Origin: Psychroflexus torquis ATCC 700755
GTDB taxonomy: Bacteria; Bacteroidota; Bacteroidia; Flavobacteriales; Flavobacteriaceae
Reading direction: 5' to 3'
NCBI RefSeq assembly: GCF_000153485.2
Contig: NC_018721.1
Location: 62,001-126,000 of the forward strand
DNA length: 64,000 bases
The notes under the pieces are model-generated. The model did not search any database, was not told where the DNA came from, and was given only the letters and a program-made list of their open reading frames with translations. Positions 28,049-38,300 of the stretch are shown piece by piece. Every line of letters begins with the position of its first letter. The stretch's first letter is position 1. The position numbers and the translations under genes are program-made.

Positions 28049-30604
28049 TTGAAATATAGACTCACAAAACTACCATTAATTCTTTTAATAGTAGTCCTAT
28101 TTTTTTCTTGTGATGTAACTAGAAAGCTAAAGAGTGATGAGTTTTTAATTACAGAGCAATCTATCTACAGCAAAGATTCCTTAGTCATAAAAAGAGAACT
28201 TTACAATCAGTTATCTCAACAGGTAAATTCCAAACTTCTTAGCTTCCCTCTTAAACTTCATATTTATAATTTAGGTCAACGTAATCCTGAAAAGCGATTT
28301 ATAAATTGGGTAAATAAGAAAGACAAAAGATCGGATAAGTTAGTTTCATTTTTATCAAAACGCCAAGTAATTCAATTGAAAAAATCTTGGATTAATATCA
28401 ATAATTCTATTAAAAAAACAGGAGAAGTTCCAATTATTTTTGATGAAACTAAAACTGAAAACTCACTTAAAAAATTAGAATCTTGGTATTGGAACAAAGG
28501 TTGGTTTAATGCTAAAGCTGAATACTCGGTAAAGACAGACTCTATTCGACAGACAGTTGAAATCAATTACACTGTTAATCCTGGCTTCTTATACCTTATA
28601 GATTCGATTTCAGAAAATATTGCATCTCCTTCAGCAGATTCTTTATATCAAATTATCAAAAAAAACTCAAAAGTTAAAGTGGGTCAACCTTACAATACCA
28701 TTCAGTTTAATATTGACAGAGATCGAATTAGCACCTATTTTAGAAATCATGGACTCTATCATTTTGAGAAAGAGTTTATTACCTACTACGCTGATACTAT
28801 CAATAATGACAAAAAGATAAACCTTGAATTAAACATTTCCAACCGCAGCATTGACGTGAGGGATACCGTTGCATCCATTCCGTTTAAGGTTCATAAAATA
28901 AGTGAAGTCAATGTCTTTTCAGATTATGACGGAACGTCTACCAATATAGAAGATTCATTGCGCCTAAAAGGTTTAAATATTTTTAGTTTTGGAAGCCTAA
29001 AGATCAAACCTCAAGTCTTGTCTGACTTTATTTTTATTAAAAAAGATAGTGTTTATAGGGATGTAGATAGGACAAGAACAAACAATAGAATTTCTGAAAC
29101 TCGAATTTTCAAGTACCCAAATATTCTTTATCAAGAAGACCCAAGAGATACTACCGGCACAGACCTAATAGCCAATGTTCTCTTAACTCCAAAGGAGAGA
29201 TTTTCTACCAACTTTAGTGTGGACGTAAGCCAAAGCAATATTCAAGAATTTGGTGTTGGTTTTAACACTTCTATTTTAGCGAGAAATATTTTTAGAGGGG
29301 CAGAAACTTTAGAGCTTTCAGGAAGAGGAAATTTTGGTGCTTCCCGAGATTTAGCAAATTCTGAGGATCAATTTTTGGATATTCTAGAGTATGGAGCAGA
29401 TCTAAGACTGAATTTTCCTAGAATTATCCTTCCTTTCTCGACTCAAAGCATCATAAACAACAGGATGTCTCCATTTACTTCTGCAAGTGTTGGGTTTAGC
29501 ACGCAAGAAAACATCGGTTTAGATCGAAGAAATCTGAATGCTACTTTTGGCTATCGCTGGAAACCTAAAGAAAGAAGGTCTTATCAATTCAATTTAATGA
29601 ATGTTCAGTTTGTAAATAATTTAAATGTAGATAACTTTTTCAACGTCTTTAGAAATTCTTACACAGAGTTAAATGAAATAGCAATAGCTAATATAGAGCA
29701 GGTGAATCCAGAATTCCTTGTCGGAAATAATGAAGGTGATTTCAACCTCATTATTCCTCAAGGTGCTGAAGGCTTTATTAATTCTATTAATAACGGAACA
29801 ACCAGACTAAATGTAGATGAACAACAAATTGCGAATTCATTAATTGAAAGAAAAGAACGCCTTACAGAAAATAACCTTATAATCGCTTCCGATTTTGTGT
29901 ACGACTACAGTTCAAGACAGAATATCTATGATGAAAACTTTTCACAATTTAGAGCTAAGGTAGAATGGGCCGGGAACCTCTTGTCTGCTTTAGCCAAGCC
30001 CTTAGGTTTAGAACAAACTGAGGCTGGAAATTATAGATTATTTGGCGTTCAGTTTTCTCAATATGTCAAAACAGAGCTTAACTACATAAAGCATTGGGAT
30101 TTGGGCAACCAACGCGTTATTGCAACAAGAGCTTATGGAGGTATTGCCATTCCTTTTGGAAACGCAAACTCTATTCCATTCCCAAGAAGTTTTTTTGGAG
30201 GTGGCCCCAATGACAACAGAGGATGGAGACCTTACGATCTTGGACCAGGAAGCACCAATGCTGTGAATGATTTTAATGAGGCTAATTTTAAATTATCCTT
30301 TAATGCAGAATATAGGTTTAATCTTTTTGGTTCACTAAACAGTGCTTTATTTATAGATGCAGGAAATATCTGGAATGTATTAGATAATGTAGAAGACCCA
30401 GCAGCAAGGTTTGATGGGTTAAAAGATCTTAGTGAGTTATCCATTGCTTCTGGTTTTGGATTAAGATATGATATTGATTTTTTCGTGATCCGGATGGATC
30501 TTGGTTTTAAAACCTATAATCCTGGTAGTGAAGGGTCTAAATGGTTTAAAGATTATAATTTTAGCAACGTTATTTTTAACTTCGGGATCAATTATCCATT
30601 CTAA
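28049..30604 (+). CDS. TamL-like BamA/TamA-family outer-membrane lipoprotein
   Basis: The 851-residue protein starts at TTG 28049 and has a lipoprotein signal (LILLIVVLFFSC, cysteine 21). POTRA-like periplasmic domains occupy roughly residues 25-370. A C-terminal 16-strand barrel of the BamA type follows, with ANFKLSFNAEYRFNLFGSLN and the final LGFKTYNPGSEGSKWFKDYN...YPF. In Bacteroidota, TamL is the lipidated TamA counterpart acting in envelope biogenesis. No tamB gene is adjacent here. A BamA role is less likely because of the lipid anchor. Confidence 0.85.
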   Translation: MKYRLTKLPLILLIVVLFFSCDVTRKLKSDEFLITEQSIYSKDSLVIKRELYNQLSQQVNSKLLSFPLKLHIYNLGQRNPEKRFINWVNKKDKRSDKLVSFLSKRQVIQLKKSWININNSIKKTGEVPIIFDETKTENSLKKLESWYWNKGWFNAKAEYSVKTDSIRQTVEINYTVNPGFLYLIDSISENIASPSADSLYQIIKKNSKVKVGQPYNTIQFNIDRDRISTYFRNHGLYHFEKEFITYYADTINNDKKINLELNISNRSIDVRDTVASIPFKVHKISEVNVFSDYDGTSTNIEDSLRLKGLNIFSFGSLKIKPQVLSDFIFIKKDSVYRDVDRTRTNNRISETRIFKYPNILYQEDPRDTTGTDLIANVLLTPKERFSTNFSVDVSQSNIQEFGVGFNTSILARNIFRGAETLELSGRGNFGASRDLANSEDQFLDILEYGADLRLNFPRIILPFSTQSIINNRMSPFTSASVGFSTQENIGLDRRNLNATFGYRWKPKERRSYQFNLMNVQFVNNLNVDNFFNVFRNSYTELNEIAIANIEQVNPEFLVGNNEGDFNLIIPQGAEGFINSINNGTTRLNVDEQQIANSLIERKERLTENNLIIASDFVYDYSSRQNIYDENFSQFRAKVEWAGNLLSALAKPLGLEQTEAGNYRLFGVQFSQYVKTELNYIKHWDLGNQRVIATRAYGGIAIPFGNANSIPFPRSFFGGGPNDNRGWRPYDLGPGSTNAVNDFNEANFKLSFNAEYRFNLFGSLNSALFIDAGNIWNVLDNVEDPAARFDGLKDLSELSIASGFGLRYDIDFFVIRMDLGFKTYNPGSEGSKWFKDYNFSNVIFNFGINYPF

Positions 30605-30652
30605 AAGATTATTATTTCTTAAATTTACCGTTTAACTTTTAAAATATAAACT

Positions 30653-31720
30653 ATGAGTCATAACATAAAACCAGGCGTTGCTACTGGAAAAGAAGTTCAA
30701 GAGATTTTCCAACATGCAAAAGAGAACAATTATGCCTTACCAGCTGTAAACGTTGTAGGGTCTAATACAATCAATGCAGTTTTAGAAACTGCTGCAAAAC
30801 TAAATTCGCCAGTTATTCTTCAATTTTCGAATGGAGGTGCTCAGTTTAATGCTGGAAAAGGTTTGAGCAATGATAACGAGCTTGCAGCAATCAAGGGAGC
30901 TGCCACTGGTGCAAAACATGTTCATGATTTAGCAGAAGCTTATGGTGCAACTGTCATCTTACATACAGACCACTGTGCTAAAAAATTATTGCCATGGATC
31001 GACGGTTTGCTAGATGAAGGTGAAGAATTTTTTAAAGTTCACGGTAAACCGCTTTATAGTTCTCATATGATTGACTTGTCGGAAGAGCCTATAGAAGAGA
31101 ACATAGAGATCTGTAAGACATACTTGGAGAGAATGAAGAAAATGGGAATGACTTTAGAAATCGAACTTGGAGTAACAGGAGGTGAAGAAGATGGCGTAGA
31201 CAATACAGATATAGATTCTTCTAAGCTTTACACACAGCCTGAGGAAGTTGCTTATGCCTACGAAGAGTTGAGCAAAGTATCCGATCAATTTACAATCGCT
31301 GCAGCTTTTGGAAATGTACATGGAGTCTACAAGTCAGGTAATGTAAAATTAACCCCAAAGATTCTTAAAAATTCTCAAGAATACGTATCCAAAAAATACA
31401 ATGTCGAAGAAAATCATATCGATTTCGTCTTTCATGGAGGAAGTGGTTCTACAGTAGAAGAGATAAAAGAGGCTATTGGATATGGGGTGATCAAAATGAA
31501 TATTGATACAGATCTTCAATATGCGTTTGCAGAAGGCATAAGAGATTACATGAGTGATCATGCTGAGTATGTTTCTACTCAAATTGGAAATCCTGAAGGA
31601 GGCGATGTTCCAAACAAAAAATATTACGATCCTAGAAAGTGGCTTAGAGAAGGTGAAAAAACATTAATAGCCAGATTAACAAAAGCTTTCGAGGATTTAA
31701 ACAACGTCAACACGTTATAA
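30653..31720 (+). CDS. fbaA: Class II fructose-bisphosphate aldolase
   Basis: It splits fructose 1,6-bisphosphate in glycolysis and makes it in gluconeogenesis, using zinc. HTDHCAKKLLPW (residues 104-115) has the catalytic aspartate and zinc histidine, and HGGSGSTVEEIKEAIGYGV and KMNIDTDLQYAFAEGIRDY follow. The 355 residues match the E. coli FbaA (class IIA) type. accD starts 18 bp downstream. Confidence 0.96.
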   Translation: MSHNIKPGVATGKEVQEIFQHAKENNYALPAVNVVGSNTINAVLETAAKLNSPVILQFSNGGAQFNAGKGLSNDNELAAIKGAATGAKHVHDLAEAYGATVILHTDHCAKKLLPWIDGLLDEGEEFFKVHGKPLYSSHMIDLSEEPIEENIEICKTYLERMKKMGMTLEIELGVTGGEEDGVDNTDIDSSKLYTQPEEVAYAYEELSKVSDQFTIAAAFGNVHGVYKSGNVKLTPKILKNSQEYVSKKYNVEENHIDFVFHGGSGSTVEEIKEAIGYGVIKMNIDTDLQYAFAEGIRDYMSDHAEYVSTQIGNPEGGDVPNKKYYDPRKWLREGEKTLIARLTKAFEDLNNVNTL

Positions 31721-31738
31721 TAGTTATATAAAAAAGAT

Positions 31739-32599
31739 ATGGCAGCTTGGTTTAGAAGAAAGAAAAAAGGAATACAAACCGCTACCGAAGACAAAAAAGA
31801 TGTTCCCAAGGGTCTTTGGTATAAATCTCCTACAGGTAAAATTATTGATTCGGAGCAACTAGCAAAAAACTTTTATGTAAGTCCAGAGGATGGTTATCAC
31901 GTTAGAATTGGTTCTGCAGAATATTTTGACATTTTGTTTGATAATGGAAAATTTGAAGAACTAGATGAAAAACTCAAGTCGAAAGATCCCTTAAAGTTTG
32001 AGGATACGAAAAAATATAAAGACAGACTTAAAGAAGTTCAAGATAAAACTCAATTAAATGATGCCATCAGAACAGGTATTGGCAAATCTAAAGGTAAAGA
32101 GGTAGTCATTGCAGCGATGGATTTTAAATTTATTGGTGGCTCTATGGGCTCTGTAGTTGGTGAGAAAATTGCTAGAGCAGTAGATCATGCTATTGCCCAC
32201 AAGTGTCCATTAATTATCATTTCAAAATCTGGAGGAGCAAGAATGATGGAAGCCGCCTTATCTCTAATGCAATTGGCTAAAACATCTATAAAACTGACAC
32301 AACTTGCTAATGCAAAATTGCCATATATCTCACTTTGTACAGATCCTACTACAGGGGGGACTACAGCTTCTTTTGCTATGTTAGGAGACATTAATATATC
32401 AGAACCTGGTGCCTTAATAGGTTTTGCAGGGCCTAGAGTTGTAAAAGATACTACGGGTAAAGACCTTCCAAAAGGTTTTCAATCTTCAGAATTTTTAAAA
32501 GAACATGGGTTTTTAGATTTCATTTCACACAGAAAAGAATTGAAAAATAAAATCAATTTATACTTGGATCTGATCATGAATCAACCGGTAAGAGCTTAA
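31739..32599 (+). CDS. accD: Acetyl-CoA carboxylase carboxyltransferase beta subunit
   Basis: With AccA it moves the carboxyl group from biotin to acetyl-CoA for fatty-acid synthesis. Crotonase-like motifs are present: [40 protein letters not shown] and [19 protein letters not shown]. The 286 residues are normal. The N-terminal zinc ribbon normally has four cysteines, but none occurs in the first 60 residues here; the aligned segment reads [20 protein letters not shown]. This may be a lineage trait. A strong terminator follows. Confidence 0.95.
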   Translation: MAAWFRRKKKGIQTATEDKKDVPKGLWYKSPTGKIIDSEQLAKNFYVSPEDGYHVRIGSAEYFDILFDNGKFEELDEKLKSKDPLKFEDTKKYKDRLKEVQDKTQLNDAIRTGIGKSKGKEVVIAAMDFKFIGGSMGSVVGEKIARAVDHAIAHKCPLIIISKSGGARMMEAALSLMQLAKTSIKLTQLANAKLPYISLCTDPTTGGTTASFAMLGDINISEPGALIGFAGPRVVKDTTGKDLPKGFQSSEFLKEHGFLDFISHRKELKNKINLYLDLIMNQPVRA

Positions 32600-32627
32600 A
32601 AAAGGCGGCATCATTGCCGCCTTTTTT
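32598..32627 (+). terminator. Intrinsic terminator after accD
   Basis: GGCGGCA/TGCCGCC is a perfect GC-rich stem extended by A/T pairs, with a 4-base loop (TCAT) and a TTTTTT tail, right after the accD stop. Confidence 0.92.
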
Positions 32628-32753
32628 ATTTACAAATACCGAAACATTTATTCTAGTAATTATCATAAAATCGCATTATCTACGGATAAAGCGATTTTTT
32701 TTACGCTAAGTTTAATTTAATAAAATCGTGTATTTCAGTTTTTTTTGGGGCAC

Positions 32754-32821
32754 ACCAAATTAAATTTATAATGTCGTATAAATAAATTGAATTATACGAC
32801 GACGAAGTTTGGAATAGCTAG
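32754..32821 (+). repeat. Dispersed repeat unit, shortened (locus C)
   Basis: It starts ACCAAATTAAATTTATAATG, continues with TAAATAAATTGAATTATACG and ends near GGAATAGCTAG. It matches the other units at both ends but lacks the middle GCTCAGCATAGG...AAAAAT segment, consistent with an internal deletion of about 40 bp. It abuts an IS3-type transposase remnant. Confidence 0.6.
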
Positions 32822-32840
32822 TAAATTTGTGACTAATTTT

Positions 32841-32985
32841 TTAAGCTACTTTTTTAATAAATCCTCTCAATTTTATTTCCATTTCTAGAGGTGAGAGATA
32901 TCCTAAACTAGAATGCAATTTTTCGGTATTATACCAATGCATGTAGCTATCAATAGACTCATATAATTGTGGAGTGTCTATTTTT
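32841..32985 (-). pseudogene. IS3-family transposase remnant (C-terminal end)
   Basis: The minus strand encodes about 48 residues including SYMHWYNTEKLHSSLGYLSP followed by LEMEIKLRG and a stop, the typical C-terminus of IS3-group OrfB integrases (YNxxRxHSSLGYxSP). The matching upstream domain is absent; resemblance stops near 32985. It is a decayed fragment. Confidence 0.8.
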
Positions 32986-32997
32986 ATTGTGAAGGAT

Positions 32998-33141
32998 TTG
33001 CAGGACTATCTAGATGAATATTTTTATTGATTCAATAGAAGTTTCATGAAAGAAAAAATATTTGATGACCTATTACAAAGAATGATTCAACTCGAAACTT
33101 GTTTAATTAAAAAAGAAGTGATTCAATCCCTATGTTCATAG
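32998..33141 (+). pseudogene. IS1595 (ISXO2-like) transposase remnant
   Basis: The plus frame reads LQDYLDEYFY, a stop, then FNRSFMKEKIFDDLLQRMIQ, resembling the end of ISXO2-type transposases (YLDEFxYRxNR ... IFDxLLxR). The stop replaces the expected arginine codon before FNR. Nothing of the catalytic core is left upstream. It points the opposite way to the IS3 fragment and is distinct from the intact IS1595 element at 40.3 kb. Confidence 0.55.
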
Positions 33142-33519
33142 GTTATAAGACACGAACTTTACCTGTAAAGGACATCATCTATATTTTGAAATTAAGGCAA
33201 AAGTTGTAACTATTAAAAAACTAATCAAAAAGGAAATGTTTTGGTAAAAACTAATCAAACAGTGACACTCTTTACTACTAAAACTTTAGAACCAACGGGT
33301 TTTAATTTGTTTTTTAATTGGTATTTCTTGATACTATCTCATAATAAAAAGAAGACTTTTTACCTCATTTATTTGAAGATTTGTCTGTTGAAAATTTAAA
33401 AAACAACCCCAACTTTAAAGCTGAGTTTAAAAATAGGCAAAATATAGATTCTGATTATACTAAAAATTGACATAAACAATTGGATCCACAAACATTCAAA
33501 ATATTTTGAAGACACACAT
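33142..33519. other. Non-coding decayed DNA
   Basis: No intact gene is seen in this 378-bp stretch. The plus frame 33366-33470 encodes about 34 residues ending in a stop (HLFEDLSVENLKNNPNF, then a charged tail). This has the look of a real C-terminus whose upstream part is broken, but I cannot name the family. Confidence 0.4.
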
Positions 33520-34143
33520 TTAATTTCCCTTATCGTTAGGGTTTTGAAGTAAATATTCTTTCGGAAATAGCAATTTAATGTTGGCGTAAGATTTTAAAAG
33601 AGCTTTTTGGGATTTTTCAAAATTTTTCCACTTAGCTTTTTTGATGCCCTCGGAAGCTTCGGGTATAAGTTTCCCCTGGAAGTCGGTTTTCATTTCATAC
33701 CAATGGGTTTCTTTCAACTTATATTTCCCGTTACGGTTGATAATATGATAGGTGGTTTGTAAAAATTTAACAATCTTTAAGCCTTCAACATGAGTTTCTT
33801 CTTCGACTTCTCGGATAGCAGTTTCCTCAATATTCTCATCCATTTCAGCCTTTCCTTTAGGCAGGTCCCATTTTTTATTGCGATAAATAAATAATATTTC
33901 TTTTTGGGAATTATACACTAAACCTCCAGCAGCAACAATAACTTTTAACTTCTTCTTAAGATGCTTCAAAAGCTTATGTTCTTTCTTATGGTAGAGGTTA
34001 ACATAATGGAGCTCTCCAGTTTCGATCTTATGGATAAGCTTTTTGATTTTAGCCTTTTTAATGTTTATATTAATATATTGTGAACCTATATTTTCTTGAG
34101 TAGATAATATTATTGGCACGTCATTCACGAAAACTTTATACAT
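33520..34143 (-). CDS. Nudix hydrolase
   Basis: The 207-residue protein has an N-terminal extension of about 65 residues, then a Nudix domain. Its box is GKAEMDE (97-103) plus REVEEETHV (111-119). The conserved glycine of the box (GX5EX7REUXEEXGU) is His118 here; the catalytic glutamates are all present. The substrate is likely a nucleoside diphosphate derivative and is not determined. It is divergent from pyrE with only 8 bp between the two ATGs, so each promoter would overlap the other gene's coding region or transcripts would be leaderless. Confidence 0.88.
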   Translation of the reverse strand: MYKVFVNDVPIILSTQENIGSQYININIKKAKIKKLIHKIETGELHYVNLYHKKEHKLLKHLKKKLKVIVAAGGLVYNSQKEILFIYRNKKWDLPKGKAEMDENIEETAIREVEEETHVEGLKIVKFLQTTYHIINRNGKYKLKETHWYEMKTDFQGKLIPEASEGIKKAKWKNFEKSQKALLKSYANIKLLFPKEYLLQNPNDKGN

Positions 34144-34151
34144 TTGTAAAC

Positions 34152-34796
34152 ATGATTTTAGATGAAAGCACAGCTCATAAGACCGCAGAACTATTATTGC
34201 AAATTAACGCAATAAAATTAAACCCACAAGAACCTTTTATTTGGGCAAGTGGTTTGAAGTCACCCATATATTGCGATAATCGAATTATCCTATCCTATCC
34301 TCCTATCAGGAATTTTATCGTTTCTGAATTAGCCAAGTCCATAGAAACCCTTTTCGGCAAACCCGATATCATTGCGGGTGTAGCCACTGGAGCCATTGGG
34401 GTTGGAGCTATAATAGCAGATTATTTAGGATTACCCTTCGTATATGTAAGGCCTGAGCCCAAAAAACATGGTAGAAAAAATCAAATAGAAGGTAAATTGG
34501 ATCCACATGCCAATGTGGTTGTTATTGAAGATCTCATTAGCACAGGCAAAAGTAGTTTGAACGCTATAAAAGCGTTAAAAGAGGAAGGTCAAGCCAATAT
34601 TAAAGGGATGATGGCTATATTCACTTATGGATTTAATGAAGCAGAAACCAGATTTAAAGAAGAACATATCGACGTTTACACGCTTGGTAATTATGATATC
34701 CTACTTGAAGAAGCTTACAAAACCAATTATCTAAATAAAAAAGAACTTGAATTATTAAAAACCTGGCGAGAAGATCCCGCCAATTGGAACACATAA
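34152..34796 (+). CDS. pyrE: Orotate phosphoribosyltransferase
   Basis: It makes orotidine 5'-phosphate from orotate and PRPP in UMP synthesis. The PRPP loop is VVVIEDLISTGKSSLNAI, and SGLKSPIYCDNR and VYVRPEPKKHGRKNQIEG are OPRT signatures. The ATG at 34152 (MILDESTAHKTAELLLQI) gives 214 residues, the family norm; a longer frame would run into the divergent Nudix gene. An SRPBCC gene follows after three bases. Confidence 0.96.
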   Translation: MILDESTAHKTAELLLQINAIKLNPQEPFIWASGLKSPIYCDNRIILSYPPIRNFIVSELAKSIETLFGKPDIIAGVATGAIGVGAIIADYLGLPFVYVRPEPKKHGRKNQIEGKLDPHANVVVIEDLISTGKSSLNAIKALKEEGQANIKGMMAIFTYGFNEAETRFKEEHIDVYTLGNYDILLEEAYKTNYLNKKELELLKTWREDPANWNT

Positions 34797-34799
34797 ACT

Positions 34800-35192
34800 A
34801 TGCACCTAGAAAGCGAAAAAGTAAGTATTGCTAAAAGTCAGAAAGAGACTTTTGAATTTTTAAAAAACGTAGAGAACTTTAAAAAATTAATGCCTGAAAG
34901 TATTGAAAAATTTGAAATGCTTTCAACCGATAGCTTCCTTTTTCAACTTAAAGGAATGCCCACCATAAAATTAAAATTAGAGAAGACGGAGCCCAATCAT
35001 TTAGTTGTTTTGGCTGCTTCAAGTGATAAACTCCCTTTCACCTTAAGGGGAGAAATTGAAGAAGTAAACGAAAGAGATTCTTCAGTTCAACTTATTTTTG
35101 AAGGTGAGTTCAATAGCATGATGGCTATGATGATTAAAAATCCTATCAAAAAATTCATTACCACATTAAGTGAAAATCTTAAAGCCATTTAA
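34800..35192 (+). CDS. SRPBCC-superfamily (START-like) protein
   Basis: The 130-residue protein has the helix-grip pattern of SRPBCC proteins: an initial strand and helix (ESEKVSIAKSQKETFEFLKN), alternating beta strands, and a long C-terminal helix (IKKFITTLSENLKAI). It is likely a soluble lipid- or hydrophobic-ligand-binding protein. It is three bases after pyrE and presumably co-transcribed; a role linked to pyrimidine synthesis is not implied by the fold. Confidence 0.75.
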   Translation: MHLESEKVSIAKSQKETFEFLKNVENFKKLMPESIEKFEMLSTDSFLFQLKGMPTIKLKLEKTEPNHLVVLAASSDKLPFTLRGEIEEVNERDSSVQLIFEGEFNSMMAMMIKNPIKKFITTLSENLKAI

Positions 35193-35308
35193 ATTTTAAA
35201 ATGTTACTTATTTTAGAGCCTAGAGTTATAAGTCAGCACTTCATTATCAGATGAATATTAGCTATAATTAAAATATTAACCTAAATTTAAACTGTAATAA
35301 TATTTTTT

Positions 35309-38300
35309 ATGGAGAAAGAAAGACTCAAGGCGCTCTACAGTTATAATATAATTAACTCTGTAAAAGACGAAAGTTTTGATAGGCTCGTAGAGATAGCTGC
35401 AAAAGTTTGTGATTGCTCCTATGCTCATATTGCCTTTATTGAAAAAGATAAACTTTGGATTAAAGCCAAGTTCAATTACGAAGTTAAGGAAATTCAAAGA
35501 ATTAATTCCTTGTGTAATATTACCATCAAAAATCCTGAGGTTTTAATCATCATTCCTGATGTTTCCAAAGATAAAGATCTAAAAAACAAAACTTTCGTTT
35601 TAAATACTCCTGGTGTGAGATTTTACGCAGGTAAAGCTATTGTAGATCATAATGGTTATGCTCTTGGTACATTAAGTGTATTTGACTCAAGTCCTAAAGA
35701 GCTTTCTGATGCTCAAAAAGACATTCTTGAGAAATTATCTCAAGAAGTCATGGATAAAATAATCTCCCACAAAAAACAGGTTGAATTAAAAAAACTAAAT
35801 GAAAGCATTTCTGATGGAAAACACCGCTTCCAAACCCTTTTAAACAATACTGGGGATATGGTTTTCCTACTGAATGCAGAGCTAAAATTTTTAGAGTTTT
35901 ATGGTAAAGAAGACAATCTGCTATTAAAAAAACAAACGTTTATTAATAAAAGAATAGATGAGATTGACCTTGATCACCAATTGGTGAGTAAGTTAAAACT
36001 AGCGGTTGAGTCCAGCAAGCAAAACAATTCAAGTATTCCTATTGAATATAATTTATTGGCCAATAAATCTCAAAAATGGTTTAATATGAATGTAACTGTC
36101 GTGCAGCGTAAAAACTCAGAAACAGAGGTTTTATGTGTTATACGTGAAGTTACAGACCGAAAAAATGCAGAGAAAGAATTGAAACTTATCAATAATTTAT
36201 TTAGCGAAGCAGAGAGCTTATCACAAATTGGAGGTTGGCATTATGATGTAAAAAAAGAAAAGTTATTCTGGACCCCTATCCTTAAAGAAATCGCTGAAAT
36301 TGAAAGTCATGAACAGCCAGACCTAGAAGGAGCGCTCTCCTTTTTTAAAAGCGGAGAAAGTGCTAAACGCATGACCGAAAAAGTCCAAGATTGTATTCAT
36401 AACCATATCTCTTATACAGGAGAGTTTGAAACACAAACCGCAAAAGGAAGATCTATATGGGCTTTAGTGAACATAAAGCCAGAAATTGTAGATAAAGAAT
36501 GTGTTGGATTATATGGGACCTTTCAGGATATTACTGATATAAAAAATACCAAAATAAAACTCAAAAAAGAAAGAAGTAGGCTTAATAACATCATTGATGC
36601 TACCAATTTAGGCACCTGGGAATGGAATGTACAAACTGGAGAAGCTCTATTTAACAATAGGTTTGTAGAAATGCTTGGGTATACCACAAAAGAAATGACT
36701 CTTAGCAATTCTATAGATGTTTGGAATAATGCAACACATCCAATTGATTTACCTGAAAGCGATAAGGCATTACAAGAGCATTTTGATGGGAAAAGTGATT
36801 TCTATAAAATGGATTTACGCTTAAAACATAAATTAGGGCATTGGATTTGGGTACTTGATAAAGGAAAAGTAATTTCATGGACTGAAGACGGCCAACCAGA
36901 ATGGATGTTTGGAACACATCATGATATAACAGATAAAAAGGTTTTGGAAAAAGACCTTAAAAAAAATGTTCAACAGTTTAAAAATATTTTTGAATTATCT
37001 CCTGTAGGTATAATTATTACAGATTTTAAGAGTGGTAATTTCCTGGATGTCAATAAAGCAATGCAAGACATGGTTGGTTATACCAAAGATGAAATTCTAG
37101 ACATGAATATCTGGTCTATAACTCCAGAAAAAGAGGTTGTTGAAAAAGATCGCCAAGCGATTCAAAATTTGAAGGACTTAAAAAAGATAGGACCTTTGGA
37201 AAAGGTCCTCAAAGCTAAAACTGGAGAATTTATTAAGGTTATGATCAATGGATTAATCCATTTTAATGAAGATGGAAATCGCATTGTCATTTCAACAATA
37301 CAAGATATTACAGAACAAAAACGCTTTGAGAAAAAACTTGAAAAGTCTAAAGTTGAAGCCATAAAAGCGAGTCAGGCCAAATCTGAGTTTGTTGCCAATA
37401 TGAGTCATGAAATTAGAACGCCCTTAAATGGAGTTATTGGATTTTCCGACCTTTTGATGAAAACTCCTTTGAATGAGGTACAGCATAAATACATGAAAAC
37501 AGTATTTCAATCTGCCAACACACTCTTGGACTTAATCAACGATGTTTTGAATTTTTCAAAAATTGAATCTGGAAAACTTCAGCTGGATATAGAAAAAACC
37601 AGCTTAATTAAATTAGTTAACGAAGTAGTAGATCTAACTAAGTATGATGCGCATAAAAAAGGCCTTGAATTCGTTTTAGTCATAGAGGATAAGATACCAG
37701 ATTATATCTGGATAGATGGGGTTAGGCTCAAACAAATCTTGATGAATTTAATAAGTAATGCCATTAAATTCACTCATAGAGGCTATGTGAAGCTCAAGGT
37801 GCACTTCAAAAATAAAACCAATAACTTAACAACTATTTCATTTTCTGTAGAAGATAAAGGTATAGGAATTGCAAAAGGAAATCAAAAGAAGATTTTTAAT
37901 GCCTTTATACAAGAAGACGCTTCTGTTACAAAAAAATATGGCGGGACAGGTTTAGGCTTATCGATATCTGGGAAAATTTTGGGATTGATGAACAGCAAAT
38001 TAAAACTGAAGAGCCAACTTGGAATAGGGAGTGAATTTTATTTTGATGTATCTGTTAGGTCAGAAATTAAAAATAAAGTCAAACTGCCTCTGTCTAAAGA
38101 CATAACTAGAATCCTCGTTATTGGCAATGTAAATGAACACTGTGAATCTATAGAAAGTTACTTAAAGCCATTTAATATTCAGACTAAAAATGCTCAAGAT
38201 CTAGATCGTGCTTCTCAGAAAATGATGGACTACTCACCTCAAATCATATTTATAAATCATATGGTTTCTGGCGTAAGTAGCTCTGTTATAATCTCCAAAT

